A DNA stretch of 29,226 nt from a virus. Below the pieces are notes generated by a model that was not told the DNA's origin, made no database searches, and worked only from the letters and a program-made list of their open reading frames with translations. Every line of letters starts with the position of its first letter. The stretch's first letter is position 1. This document shows, in pieces, positions 15,851 to 23,818 of this stretch. The translations under genes and the position numbers were made by a program. The stretch lies in IMG/VR virus record IMGVR_UViG_3300007276_000208, positions 1-29,226 of that record. One strand, 5' to 3'.

Positions 15851-16231
15851 TTAGTCTTCTAAGGGATTTTTAGGAAATACTATATTTGTAGGATCACTAT
15901 CTGTAGATGGTAAATCTCTTAACTGTTTTCTGTAGTTTGTGATATCAGCTTTTAATTCATCACTTAAAGCACTATCAGGAAGGACTGCCCAATCTGTTTC
16001 AGATAATTTTTGATTTCTTTCCATTCTAATCATTTGAAATGCTTCTTTATCCCAATTAGCAAGCATATCTCTAACGCTTTGTTTTTGTTCTTCCCATTCA
16101 ACATCACTAATTTCTATATCTATTCTTTGACCATAAGTTTCTGAAGATTCATCAGAATCCCTAACATTTCTTAAAGGTCTTACAGTCCATATGTTATAGT
16201 CTTCTTCTGTAGGTCTTACTAGTTCTGACAT
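15851..16231 (-). CDS. Tail (fibre) assembly chaperone-like protein, 126 aa
   Basis: The C-terminal half carries the hallmark of the phage tail assembly chaperone family (Phage_tail_APC type): RNQKLSETDWAVLPDS (residues 72-87), YRKQLRDLP (100-108) and an IVFPKNP ending. The family pattern is R-N-x-x-L-x-x-TDW-x-x-L-x-D...YRQ-x-LRDLP...P-x-x-P. These proteins assist folding or trimerisation of fibres and usually follow fibre genes, as here, downstream of four of them. The N-terminal half (1-60) is less typical and acidic. AGGAG lies upstream of the ATG. It is probably paralogous to the gene at 16267-16587. Confidence 0.72.
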   Translation of the reverse strand: MSELVRPTEEDYNIWTVRPLRNVRDSDESSETYGQRIDIEISDVEWEEQKQSVRDMLANWDKEAFQMIRMERNQKLSETDWAVLPDSALSDELKADITNYRKQLRDLPSTDSDPTNIVFPKNPLED

Positions 16232-16266
16232 TTTTTTTAACTCCTAATTTTTAAAACTTATACTAT

Positions 16267-16587
16267 TTAATTGTAAGAATCAACAATAAATTGAGGTGTT
16301 TCAGGTAACTCAACAAATGCTATTTCTTCTTGTGTTTGATTTTTTATATTATCAAATATATCTCTTAACTCTTCTCTATAAGCAATAGCTTCTTCTTTCT
16401 GTTCTTCTGTAATTCTAACATCAGAAACAGCAGTCCAATCTGATCTTTTTAAAAGATCAACTACCAATACAGAAAAATTATCTCTAAAACTTTTTAGTGA
16501 TTCTTCTTTTCTTTTATCTTCAGCTTCTTGAGTAATGTTTACTTCAATTTCACCTTGATCGTTAGTCCAAATTTTTTCAATAGGCAT
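16267..16587 (-). CDS. Tail assembly chaperone-like protein, 106 aa
   Basis: Residues 44-56 (DLLKRSDWTAVSD) and 70-77 (YREELRDI) fit the L-x-x-SDWT...YR-x-x-LRD core of the phage tail assembly chaperone family. The N-terminus IEKIWTNDQGEIEV and a charged helix (20-35) precede it. It lacks the clear P-x-x-P ending of its neighbour. Two chaperone-like genes in tandem after the fibre array suggest dedicated partners for different fibre types, which is inference. The family call rests on the short core motif only. Confidence 0.62.
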   Translation of the reverse strand: MPIEKIWTNDQGEIEVNITQEAEDKRKEESLKSFRDNFSVLVVDLLKRSDWTAVSDVRITEEQKEEAIAYREELRDIFDNIKNQTQEEIAFVELPETPQFIVDSYN

Positions 16588-16588
16588 T

Positions 16589-17452
16589 TTAAGATGTTCC
16601 TAATTGTGGTTGAGAATACTTAAATATTTTACAAGCTGCATAATTACCAAATCCATTTCCATTACTAAAAGATAATTTAAAACCATCTATTCCTACAGAA
16701 CTTGAATAATAGCTTGTCCAATTATTTCCTGTTTTACTTGCTTGTAAAACACCAGAACCAATATATTTACCAGCTACTCTATAGTTATATCCATGACTTG
16801 GATGATAATAACCTGATGCTTTAGTATAATCCCAAGTTAACATTGCAGGTGCATCAGTTCCTCCTCCATCAGGAATAAACACATCAATCCATCCCCAAGC
16901 ACCTAGACCAGGCAAAGGAGTTCCAAAAGCTGAATAATTACTAGTGTTATCTGCTTTACTTGTCCAACTAGTAAAATAACCACCTAACTCAAATTGAGAA
17001 GAATTTCTTTGTCCACTATCAGTAGTGCCATAAGCATCTAATTGATAAAATCTATAATTACAAGCAGAACCTATTTGGTCTTGATTTACAACACTACCGC
17101 CTTTTGTAAAATGAAAATATAAAGATGTACTTCCTGTATTATAAATAGGAGCTAAACCATTTATATAAATTCTATAATTATTTCCTCTCGTAAATACATT
17201 ATTAAATTGTATATTAGAACCTACTCCTGTTCCTTGAAATTTAGTTCCATTAGCAACTTCTTCAAATCCATTTGCAGAACTTACGCCACCCCATGATAAA
17301 GTTCCACTTCCGTTTGTTTTTAAAAAATCATCAGCAGTACCATCGGCAGGCGGCCAGGTATATGTTGTATTTCTTGATTTAATTTTAACGTCTTTTGTAG
17401 CGGCAGAAGATAAAGTTAAATCGTTATCATCAGATTTTATTTCATTAGTCAT
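16589..17452 (-). CDS. Fibre-like appendage protein D, 287 aa
   Basis: Residues 1-56 include LTLSSAATKDVKIKSRNTTY, then TWPPADGTADDFLKTNGSGTLSWGG. The second part is the DGTA-x-x-x-LKT-x-GSG-x-L module found once or twice in each gene of this array. The rest (about 60-287) is aromatic- and Gly-rich beta structure: YRIYINGL, SLYFHFTKGGS, YGTTDSGQRNSSQFELGG, WDYTKASGYYHPSHGYNYRVAG. Its tip shares no obvious sequence with the other three, consistent with a distinct receptor-binding end. It starts with a TAATG junction. Assignment as a fibre is from composition, module and neighbours. Confidence 0.68.
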   Translation of the reverse strand: MTNEIKSDDNDLTLSSAATKDVKIKSRNTTYTWPPADGTADDFLKTNGSGTLSWGGVSSANGFEEVANGTKFQGTGVGSNIQFNNVFTRGNNYRIYINGLAPIYNTGSTSLYFHFTKGGSVVNQDQIGSACNYRFYQLDAYGTTDSGQRNSSQFELGGYFTSWTSKADNTSNYSAFGTPLPGLGAWGWIDVFIPDGGGTDAPAMLTWDYTKASGYYHPSHGYNYRVAGKYIGSGVLQASKTGNNWTSYYSSSVGIDGFKLSFSNGNGFGNYAACKIFKYSQPQLGTS

Positions 17453-18465
17453 TAATTAACCACATCATTTTTAAACCAAGCCCACAAAGTAACAACTCCA
17501 TCTTGAAAGTTATAAGAACTATTACCATTTTGTATTTTAAATCCCATGGTATGTTGATCTGTTGAGTTATGAAAAGGGTATGAAAAATTTGATCCGTTGT
17601 TTGTGTAATTACTATTGTTATGTGAAATATTAGTATATCTAGCACATTCAGAACCAGTTCTACTAGCACTTACTCCTGCATTAAAATCATGCGACCAAGA
17701 AGGTGTAGAATATGCATTCCAAAAATCTACTGTTCCTGTAACACCTATATTAGAGGCTTGTCCTTGAGCTAAGGTTTGTTTTACACTAGCGCTATCTCCT
17801 GAGTTTATAGCTTGACTACCAGAGCTTCCAACTCCTACATTAATACCTGAAGAACTAGGAGTTAAAACTCCATCATTAGCAAGGAAACCACCATTACTTT
17901 GATAACTACCAAAATTATTACGCATTCCACCTGAATAATATCTTGGATTATTTGTTGTATTTCTTGAAGTAGCAGTTCCTGCTTGATTAAAAAAATCATA
18001 GTAGCATTCATAAGTTTGAGTAGCTGAATTATCAGATAAACCATAAAAATTTAATCTTAAAGCTAAAACATTACTAGATGTACTAGTATATGAAGTGGGA
18101 ACTGTTAAGGTAAAATTAGAAGCAGGTGTATCTGTTAAAGGACAATATTTATCACAAAATCTCCATCCTGTTTCTGTTGAATTAGCAGGGTTTGTTAGAG
18201 GACCACCTGCTTCTGAAGCAAATGTGGTTGTACCAGTGCTACTATCTGTTTGAAGTAACTGATTGGCAGTTCCATCTGCATTTGGCATTGTGTATGTTAC
18301 TGAGCTTCCGTCAGCACTTTTAAAAGCATTGTCAAGAGTTCTAAAACCTAAATTAGTTGAACCATCTGTTTTTAAAAATTGTCCTGCTGTTCCATCTGTC
18401 GATGGTAATTGAAAACTTGTTGTACTGTTTTGAGATTGTACTTTTTTTACTACTATTTTTCCCAT
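17452..18465 (-). CDS. Fibre-like appendage protein C, 337 aa
   Basis: The N-terminus MGKIVVKKVQ parallels MSK-x-VVNQ-x-Q of the next two upstream genes and is a likely particle-attachment segment. Two modules follow: DGTAGQFLKTDGS (24-36) and NADGTANQLLQTD (about 62-74). The body has GWRFCDKY, then TLTVPTSYTSTSSNVLALRL, both mirrored in fibre B. The C-terminus VVTLWAWFKNDVV matches the FK-x-GVV ending of fibres A and B. The middle is Ser/Asn/Gly-rich and unlike its relatives, as expected for the receptor-facing part. TAATG coupling at both ends. Confidence 0.7.
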   Translation of the reverse strand: MGKIVVKKVQSQNSTTSFQLPSTDGTAGQFLKTDGSTNLGFRTLDNAFKSADGSSVTYTMPNADGTANQLLQTDSSTGTTTFASEAGGPLTNPANSTETGWRFCDKYCPLTDTPASNFTLTVPTSYTSTSSNVLALRLNFYGLSDNSATQTYECYYDFFNQAGTATSRNTTNNPRYYSGGMRNNFGSYQSNGGFLANDGVLTPSSSGINVGVGSSGSQAINSGDSASVKQTLAQGQASNIGVTGTVDFWNAYSTPSWSHDFNAGVSASRTGSECARYTNISHNNSNYTNNGSNFSYPFHNSTDQHTMGFKIQNGNSSYNFQDGVVTLWAWFKNDVVN

Positions 18466-19445
18466 TAGCTAACTACTCCATTTTTAAATACTGCGTATAA
18501 TTCAATCATACCATCTACATAGGTTCTACCTGCACTGTTAGAAAAATTAAATCCCATAGGATTATTTCCATCTGTCCAATTTCTATCGTAATATCTTGTT
18601 GATTGTTTAAGATTCATAGAAGGATAATCAGTTCCTGAACCAGGTATTCTATTTTGATACCTTAAATCACTAGTAACTAAACCATGACGTTTGCCATTAT
18701 ATATATCTATTTGTCCAATCATTCCTTCAGATCCTGAATTATTATATACATCTGATGAATTATTAGCTGTAGCACTTTCAAAAGCAGGTGTATCTAAAAG
18801 GTTATAAGCATTTGGATAATACGCTGTTTGATTCCCTGTTAGTTCCATACCAGGACTTGGATTAGTACTCCAATTACCTTGAGATTGACTATTATATCTA
18901 GACCACCAACCACAAGTATAATGACTACTACCATTTTGATAATTCATTACAGTGCCGGCTTGATTAGTAGGTTTAATTCTAAGTGCAGTGTAAGCATCAC
19001 CACCAGCACTACCTCTTTGAAATCTGAGACCACGAATAATTAATCTGTAAGCCATTACATTTTCCATATTAGTAGTATACTGAGTTGGAACTGTTAAGGT
19101 AACTTGGTTAGGTGATCCATCAGTATACCTTTCGTATCTGTCACAAAGTCTCCATCCTTGTTGAGCACCATCTTTAGTTGTAAAAGGTGTAGGTGGAGAA
19201 AGATAACTAATATTGCTAGATGCACCATCTGTTGTAAAAATTTTACCTGCTGTATAAGTGTTAGGAAATTTTATTAAAGTACCATTACCATGCATAGGTT
19301 GGACACCACTCGCCCATCCTAAAGTTCCACTTCCGTCTGTAACTGTTGCTATTTGATTTGCACTTCCGTCTGCTGTCCACCATGTTAGTGCAGGTGCAGA
19401 ACCACCTGTACTATGTTGTAATTGATTTACTACTACTTTTGACAT
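18465..19445 (-). CDS. Fibre-like appendage protein B, 326 aa
   Basis: It begins MSKVVVNQLQ and carries DGSANQIATVTDGSG (26-40) as its module copy. Shared with fibre C are GWRLCDRY and TLTVPTQYTTN; NVMAYRL corresponds to fibre C's NVLALRL. The C-terminus is MIELYAVFKNGVVS, like fibre A's QLYAIFKDGVV. Between about 160 and 310 it is rich in Tyr, Trp, Asn and Gly and not obviously related to A or C. One-base TAATG overlaps link it to both neighbours. Most likely a short tail fibre subunit or a member of a heteromeric fibre. Confidence 0.7.
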   Translation of the reverse strand: MSKVVVNQLQHSTGGSAPALTWWTADGSANQIATVTDGSGTLGWASGVQPMHGNGTLIKFPNTYTAGKIFTTDGASSNISYLSPPTPFTTKDGAQQGWRLCDRYERYTDGSPNQVTLTVPTQYTTNMENVMAYRLIIRGLRFQRGSAGGDAYTALRIKPTNQAGTVMNYQNGSSHYTCGWWSRYNSQSQGNWSTNPSPGMELTGNQTAYYPNAYNLLDTPAFESATANNSSDVYNNSGSEGMIGQIDIYNGKRHGLVTSDLRYQNRIPGSGTDYPSMNLKQSTRYYDRNWTDGNNPMGFNFSNSAGRTYVDGMIELYAVFKNGVVS

Positions 19446-20404
19446 TAAACAACTCCATCTTTAAATATAGCGTATAGTTGAATTACACCTTGTCTCCAAT
19501 TACCACCATTAGTATAAATTCTTACTCCCATCATACCGCCATCCATATTTTCCATATCTCCGTTAGTAGTTGAACTTGTATAGGCATTAGATGATTTTTG
19601 TGGAGCAGGAAATTTATGATATTCCATATTGGATGTACTAGAACCATAAGCTCCTCCTGACCATCCATTCATAGATAAATTTCTTAGCATTGGATATATA
19701 TCAAATTCACCATTTTGTCCGACAGCATACTGTCCACTACTACCAGTTTCTAATCTGTTATCTTGCTGATTATCACCATAAGTATTGTAAGAAGTTGGAA
19801 CAGAACAAAAGCCATTAGTATTACTAGTAGGTTCTTGATTTAAAAGACCATTAACTCCGTAATTAGGATGAGCACCATAAGAGTAATAATTCCACCTGTA
19901 ATTTCCACCAAATCCACTAGAATTAAGAGCGGTGCTACCATCTTGCTTAAGAGGTATAAAATATATCTTACCACTTGAACTTGCTCTTATGCCATGAAAT
20001 GTAAGTCTAAAAGACACAATATCAGTATAATTTGTTGTGTAAGTGCTAGGAACAATTAAATCTACAGTATTTGAATTGTTTGCAGCCATTGCATCTCCTG
20101 TACTGCCCACTAAAACCATTCCATCTTGACTACCAACTGACATTGGGTTTGATGCTGTAGAATTAGCGTAAGATAATTGACCACTACCATTTGTCTTTAT
20201 AACTTGATTAGCACTGCCAGGTGCTGTAGGCATTGTATATGTTACTGTTTGACCACTATTTTTTACAGTGCTAATACCATTAACAAAACTAAGATTACCA
20301 CTTCCATCTGTTTTCATTACTTGATTAGCTGTGCCTCCACTTTGTGGTAAAGTGAATGCAGTTCCACCACTGTATTGAATTTGATTTACCACTAATTTAG
20401 ACAT
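19445..20404 (-). CDS. Fibre-like appendage protein A, 319 aa
   Basis: First gene of the array. It begins MSKLVVNQIQ, with modules GGTANQVMKTDGSG (23-36) and GSANQVIKTNGSGQLSY (63-79). It shares LIVPSTYTTNYTDIVSFRLTFHGI with the equivalent segments of B and C, and ends VIQLYAIFKDGVV. The variable centre (about 140-300) is Asn/Ser/Gly/Tyr-rich. AGGAG precedes the ATG, the strongest ribosome site of the four, so the later three may be translated by coupling from it. No depolymerase or intramolecular chaperone motif is visible. Confidence 0.7.
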   Translation of the reverse strand: MSKLVVNQIQYSGGTAFTLPQSGGTANQVMKTDGSGNLSFVNGISTVKNSGQTVTYTMPTAPGSANQVIKTNGSGQLSYANSTASNPMSVGSQDGMVLVGSTGDAMAANNSNTVDLIVPSTYTTNYTDIVSFRLTFHGIRASSSGKIYFIPLKQDGSTALNSSGFGGNYRWNYYSYGAHPNYGVNGLLNQEPTSNTNGFCSVPTSYNTYGDNQQDNRLETGSSGQYAVGQNGEFDIYPMLRNLSMNGWSGGAYGSSTSNMEYHKFPAPQKSSNAYTSSTTNGDMENMDGGMMGVRIYTNGGNWRQGVIQLYAIFKDGVV

Positions 20405-20413
20405 TAAATTCTC

Positions 20414-21088
20414 CTAAGTACTTAAAGTTATTGTTTCACCCAAACTTAATGTTGCATGTTGAGTTGCGTCTATTACTTCTAAACTTGTTGGAACTTGAAC
20501 AGTTCCTGTAATGTTTAGTTCTCCTAAAGAAACTGATGCACCACTAAGTGTTGCTGATGTTTGAAAAGGACATATTTCATTTGAATAAGCTGTATCTGTG
20601 ATATAATAAACAGCTCCATCAAAAACTGTTACTTCTCCACTACCGCCTATTTCTGTTCCATTTTTTCCTAAAAATACTGCACCTAAAATAAACCCACCTG
20701 TTGTTTCAGGTATAATTTTTTGATTTCCTTGGATGTTTCCTGAAGCTGAAGCAATATCAACAGCAGATAAAACACCTGCTCTTTCAGCAGGCAATGTTAC
20801 AAAAGCATCTTTTTCACCTGAACCAAAATTTACTAAATTATCTGAATTAGAAGATGAAAAAACAAAATCTCTACTTAAAGTAGTTCCACTTGCTGTATAA
20901 GTTCCTATTCCTATTTCATATGTATTATTATTTGAATCTACAATAGCGTATTGAGTTCTTCCACCATCTCCTACAACAGCAAAACTTTGAAATCCATCTT
21001 TAGCACCTGCAAGATTAATAGTACCTGTACCTGTTGTAGTAGTGGTTTCTTTTACTCTATCTGCTATTTCAAGACTAAAGTGAGGCAT
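20414..21088 (-). CDS. Conserved beta-rich tail virion protein, 224 aa
   Basis: Residues 1-105 follow a pattern I recognise from many phage tail appendage proteins: DRVKETTTTTGTGTINLAGA, then GFQSFAVVGDGGRTQYAIVD, EIGIGTYTASGTTLSRD, NLVNFGSGEKDAFVTLPAE. The C-terminal part (about 125-224) is a second beta domain, with GGFILGAVFLGKNGTEIGGS, then a repeat-like section SGASVSLGELNITGTVQV. It may be the connector on which fibres sit, since it lies directly before the fibre array and after a tail-type protein gene. No catalytic motif is visible. Confidence 0.72.
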   Translation of the reverse strand: MPHFSLEIADRVKETTTTTGTGTINLAGAKDGFQSFAVVGDGGRTQYAIVDSNNNTYEIGIGTYTASGTTLSRDFVFSSSNSDNLVNFGSGEKDAFVTLPAERAGVLSAVDIASASGNIQGNQKIIPETTGGFILGAVFLGKNGTEIGGSGEVTVFDGAVYYITDTAYSNEICPFQTSATLSGASVSLGELNITGTVQVPTSLEVIDATQHATLSLGETITLST

Positions 21089-21523
21089 CTATGCAAGCCT
21101 TATTATAGCATTCGTTGCATCAGCAGTTGGGAATTGAACTGTAAAGTCACCACTTGTAGATGTTTTATCAGCACCAAAATCTAAAATAGCAACAGAAGCA
21201 TTTGAATTAGATGTATTATAAATCATAGCTCCTCTTGCAGTAATAGAGCTTGCTGACCAAGTAACATCACTAAAGTCACAAAAAGCTGTAGTTCCTGAAG
21301 TTGTTGGAGTTGCATTTGTTAGAGGTTTTCCACCTGATGCATAATTAGTTCCAGTAGCTTCATTAGACGTTGTAAAGACAGTGCTACTTGCGTCTAGATT
21401 TGCTGAACTTGTGTATAAAGCGATGTTGAAAGTGTTACCGCCTGCACCAGAAGTTTTAAAATTATGACCTGCTTCTAATAATTGTCTTTTAAAGCTAGTT
21501 GTCATTGCTTGCGTTATCGCCAT
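21089..21523 (-). CDS. Conserved virion structural protein, 144 aa
   Basis: The start MAITQAMTTSFKRQLLEAGHNF, then FNIALYTSSANLDASSTVFTTSNE, then a segment from TTAFCDFSDVTWSASSITARG to AILDFG and GDFTVQFPTADATNAIIRLA, is a family I recognise in many marine phage genomes, annotated only as a structural protein. It is all beta with no membrane segment. The gene starts with GGAG and overlaps the upstream stop (TAATG), and abuts the next gene. A tail baseplate or adaptor-ring component is the likely role; that is inference from neighbours. Confidence 0.72.
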   Translation of the reverse strand: MAITQAMTTSFKRQLLEAGHNFKTSGAGGNTFNIALYTSSANLDASSTVFTTSNEATGTNYASGGKPLTNATPTTSGTTAFCDFSDVTWSASSITARGAMIYNTSNSNASVAILDFGADKTSTSGDFTVQFPTADATNAIIRLA

Positions 21524-21816
21524 TATAATCTCCTAATTATATCTGAGCCACATTTGTGACCTTCTTTTTCTAATGTGTATATTAATGTACTTCTATCTGA
21601 TTGAACAGCTTTTTTCATATAATCTAATACAACAGTATAAATATTATTTTTAAACTCTTTTGCTTGTTGTTGCAAGACAGGATCAATATTATCTGAATAT
21701 TGTATAATTCTATTGGTTGCTTGTTCTGCCCAATACTCTGCTGAGTGTCCTGAATTTTCAGTTGTTGAAACAATTACACTACCTAGAGATAATCCTATAT
21801 TTTCTGATATTGACAT
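21523..21816 (-). CDS. Conserved small phage protein, 97 aa
   Basis: Residues 22-60 have GHSAEYWAEQATNRIIQYSD followed by DNIDPVLQQQAKEF, a segment I recall from small conserved phage virion-operon proteins with the pattern GHSPE-x-WAE-x-A-x-N-R-I. It is helical, soluble and Gln/Glu-rich. It begins with a TAATG overlap to the membrane protein gene and has GAGGAG upstream. The function is not known; conservation beside tail genes suggests assembly or structure. Confidence 0.62.
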   Translation of the reverse strand: MSISENIGLSLGSVIVSTTENSGHSAEYWAEQATNRIIQYSDNIDPVLQQQAKEFKNNIYTVVLDYMKKAVQSDRSTLIYTLEKEGHKCGSDIIRRL

Positions 21817-22118
21817 TAATTAGTCTCCTCTAACTTTGATTTTATTATTTTTAATTCTTCTTCTAGCATAGCTATTTTTATGTCTTGAATAGCATCATCA
21901 GGTAAAGCTCCCATCTGCCCACGCGGCCAGAGTATCCTAAATTCTGAATTAAGTTCTATGTCTTTTGATATTAAAATAACATCGTTTTCTAAATTGTTAA
22001 TTCTTGATTCAATACCAAAGTATAACCATACACTTACAGCTACAACACCAATCATACTAATTAAATTTCTTATTGGAATTTGTACTTTACTAGATTCTGA
22101 AACTGAAAAATCATTCAT
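21816..22118 (-). CDS. Single-TM coiled-coil protein, 100 aa
   Basis: One hydrophobic helix (about 18-36, LISMIGVVAVSVWLYFGIE) is followed by a coil (37-55), then FRILWPRGQMGALPDDAIQ (about 60-78), and a second charged coil to the end (79-97). The WPRG-x-MG-x-LP-x-D motif is one I recall from small marine phage proteins. The N-in, coil-out topology resembles the inner-membrane component of a spanin pair, but no outer-membrane partner is visible and the gene sits in the tail module. It overlaps the upstream adaptor gene by four bases. Confidence 0.6.
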   Translation of the reverse strand: MNDFSVSESSKVQIPIRNLISMIGVVAVSVWLYFGIESRINNLENDVILISKDIELNSEFRILWPRGQMGALPDDAIQDIKIAMLEEELKIIKSKLEETN

Positions 22119-22759
22119 TGAACTACTTGTCTTGGTTGACCAAATCTATAACTGTCTTGCATATCCTTGCCTGCCGATTCGTTTCTTAATCTAGCAAGAG
22201 CTTCTTGATATTGTTTTTCGTACTCTACTTGCATTTCAGGTTGACCTTTTAAAAATAAATTTGCCTGAACTAAAGAACCATAGAGCAAACACTCAGGTGC
22301 ATTTGTTCCTAACCATGTTTGTCCACTTGAAACTGCTGTAATAGATGGTGGATTATAAAAATAATGCAACTCGGTGGTATAACCATTTGTAGGTGTAGGA
22401 GCTAACATAAATGTATCATCATCAAATAATGCGTAATATTTAGGCTCTCCTTCGGTAGTAGCATTAGGATATGCCTCTCTTAAAAAAGCTACTTCTTTTA
22501 ATAATAAAAAAGATTGCTTACTATTGCTAGTAACAGATAAAGAGAATGGTGATAAAAAATCAGAAGGAGTAGAAAGATACTGTGTACCTGCTGACATTTG
22601 ACCTTCTACATTTTTTCTAAAATTAGGTAACTGACAAGTTCTAAGTATTCTGTCTTCTGCACTTGTTATAAAGTTATTTATATTATTATTAAATGTGGTT
22701 TCATCTGTATTAGAATAATCTTTAATTGCTTGTGTTAATGTTGTGTAAGTGTATGACAT
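22115..22759 (-). CDS. Head-tail adaptor-like protein, 214 aa
   Basis: The order of features suits the phage adaptor family (P22 gp4 or SU10-adaptor type). An N-terminal helical region (about 5-45, with TLTQAIKDYSNTDETTFNNNI and RILRTCQLPNFRK) comes first, then TQYLSTPSDFLSPFSL. A beta domain follows with KYYALFDDDTFMLAPTPTNGYTTELHYFYNPP, and then a helical end LLYGSLVQANLFLKG. Such proteins form the ring that joins portal and tail. Its partner at 23099-23797 has a similar layout. Name by homology is not proved here. Confidence 0.68.
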   Translation of the reverse strand: MSYTYTTLTQAIKDYSNTDETTFNNNINNFITSAEDRILRTCQLPNFRKNVEGQMSAGTQYLSTPSDFLSPFSLSVTSNSKQSFLLLKEVAFLREAYPNATTEGEPKYYALFDDDTFMLAPTPTNGYTTELHYFYNPPSITAVSSGQTWLGTNAPECLLYGSLVQANLFLKGQPEMQVEYEKQYQEALARLRNESAGKDMQDSYRFGQPRQVVQ

Positions 22760-22762
22760 AAT

Positions 22763-23098
22763 TTAACTCGTTACTATTGTTACAGAACCAACTGCTGTAT
22801 TCATTAATAAATTTCCTGATCCTCCACCATCACCATTACCAACAGGATCAAAAGCAAAAAGTCTTCTACTTTGATCTAAATTTTGATCAGGTCTTGCATA
22901 GGGCAGTGCTTGTGCATCTTGGAAAGTATATCTTCCTTGAAAGTTTTGAGCCGCATCTTTATCCCAAACATCTTTTCCCACTAAAAAACCTGTTGGGTTT
23001 CCACCAACAAACTCTCTTCTCAAGTCTTTTAAATCGTACCTAAATCCTGTTCTGTCACAAAATCCAAAAGCATATTTTCCATTAGCGTACTTAACCAT
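22763..23098 (-). CDS. Conserved small tail/neck protein, 111 aa
   Basis: The start KYANGKYAFGFCDRTGFRYDLKDLRREF, then GFLVGKDVWDKD (residues 38-49), follows a pattern common next to tail adaptors in marine phages: GK-x-A-x-G-x-x-DR-x-G-x-x-Y-x-L...G-x-LVGKD-x-W-x-KD-x-P-Q. It has one Cys only, so a zinc knuckle is not supported. The C-terminal part is Gly/Asn-rich. It lies directly between two adaptor-like genes with near-zero spacing, so a neck or tail-tip component is the best guess. Confidence 0.68.
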   Translation of the reverse strand: MVKYANGKYAFGFCDRTGFRYDLKDLRREFVGGNPTGFLVGKDVWDKDAAQNFQGRYTFQDAQALPYARPDQNLDQSRRLFAFDPVGNGDGGGSGNLLMNTAVGSVTIVTS

Positions 23099-23797
23099 TT
23101 ACTGACCATAACTATAACTGTAAGGAACAAATTGAACAGTTGCTTTAACTCTATCTTCTTCAGAAGCCAATCTAAATTGTTCTTCATAATATTCTTTTAA
23201 AAGTACAACTCTTTCTTTTGACTCAGGTCTTTTAATTGCAATGTGCAGTGCTAATCCTGCAACTAAAGCAGGAAGAAAACGAACAGGAACATCAGCATCT
23301 AAACTTGCTACATCTCCCATATCTTGAATTCTTCTTAAATAATAATAAACTAATTTATAAGGTTGTGCTGAATCAGGAACTGGCCAGAGATTAACCTCAG
23401 GTCTTTCTCTTTGTCTGTTAATCCATACTTGTATAGGTCTTCCTGTAGTTAATTTATTTGGAATACCTGAGTAGGTAGAATTACTAATTCTTGTTAAAGG
23501 TATATCTGATTGACCTGTTGTACTGCCTTCGTCTGTTCTAATAAACTGTTCTATTAATGCTACAGCATCTGTTTCTATATTGTACTTAGCAGTTCCTGCA
23601 ACAATAGTAATCTCACCTTTCTGTACTGTCCAAAGGTTAATTCCTCTATTTTGCCATTCCAAACAAAGTAAATTTAAAGATCGTCTAGCAGTTCTAAGAT
23701 CGTAACCTGTACGCATCTCTAATCCTGCTCTCTCAAATGCTTCTTCGCAAATCTCCCCTATATCTAAATTGAATGTCGAAGTTCCTGAAGTTGTCAT
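23099..23797 (-). CDS. Head-tail adaptor / tail-tube-like protein, 232 aa
   Basis: The N-terminus has FNLDIGEICEEAFERAGLEMRTGYDLRTARRSLNLLCLEWQNRGINLW (residues 9-56), a helix-rich start typical of phage adaptor proteins such as P22 gp4 relatives. YNIETDAVALIEQFIRTD follows, then a beta domain RPIQVWINRQRERPEVNLWPVPDSAQPYKLVYYYLRRIQDMG, and an end rich in helix (LALHIAIKRPESKERVVLLKEYYEEQFRLA). It is the first of the neck-type genes after the phosphoesterase. A weak AGG site (ATAGGTATTAA) precedes the ATG. Confidence 0.7.
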   Translation of the reverse strand: MTTSGTSTFNLDIGEICEEAFERAGLEMRTGYDLRTARRSLNLLCLEWQNRGINLWTVQKGEITIVAGTAKYNIETDAVALIEQFIRTDEGSTTGQSDIPLTRISNSTYSGIPNKLTTGRPIQVWINRQRERPEVNLWPVPDSAQPYKLVYYYLRRIQDMGDVASLDADVPVRFLPALVAGLALHIAIKRPESKERVVLLKEYYEEQFRLASEEDRVKATVQFVPYSYSYGQ

Positions 23798-23818
23798 TTA
23801 ATACCTATTTAATTTATG

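Noticed and set aside
17445-17669. Minus-strand frame of 74 codons inside fibre C
   Set aside because: Out of frame within a gene that is conserved with its neighbours; it is a shadow rich in Ile and Leu with no ribosome site.
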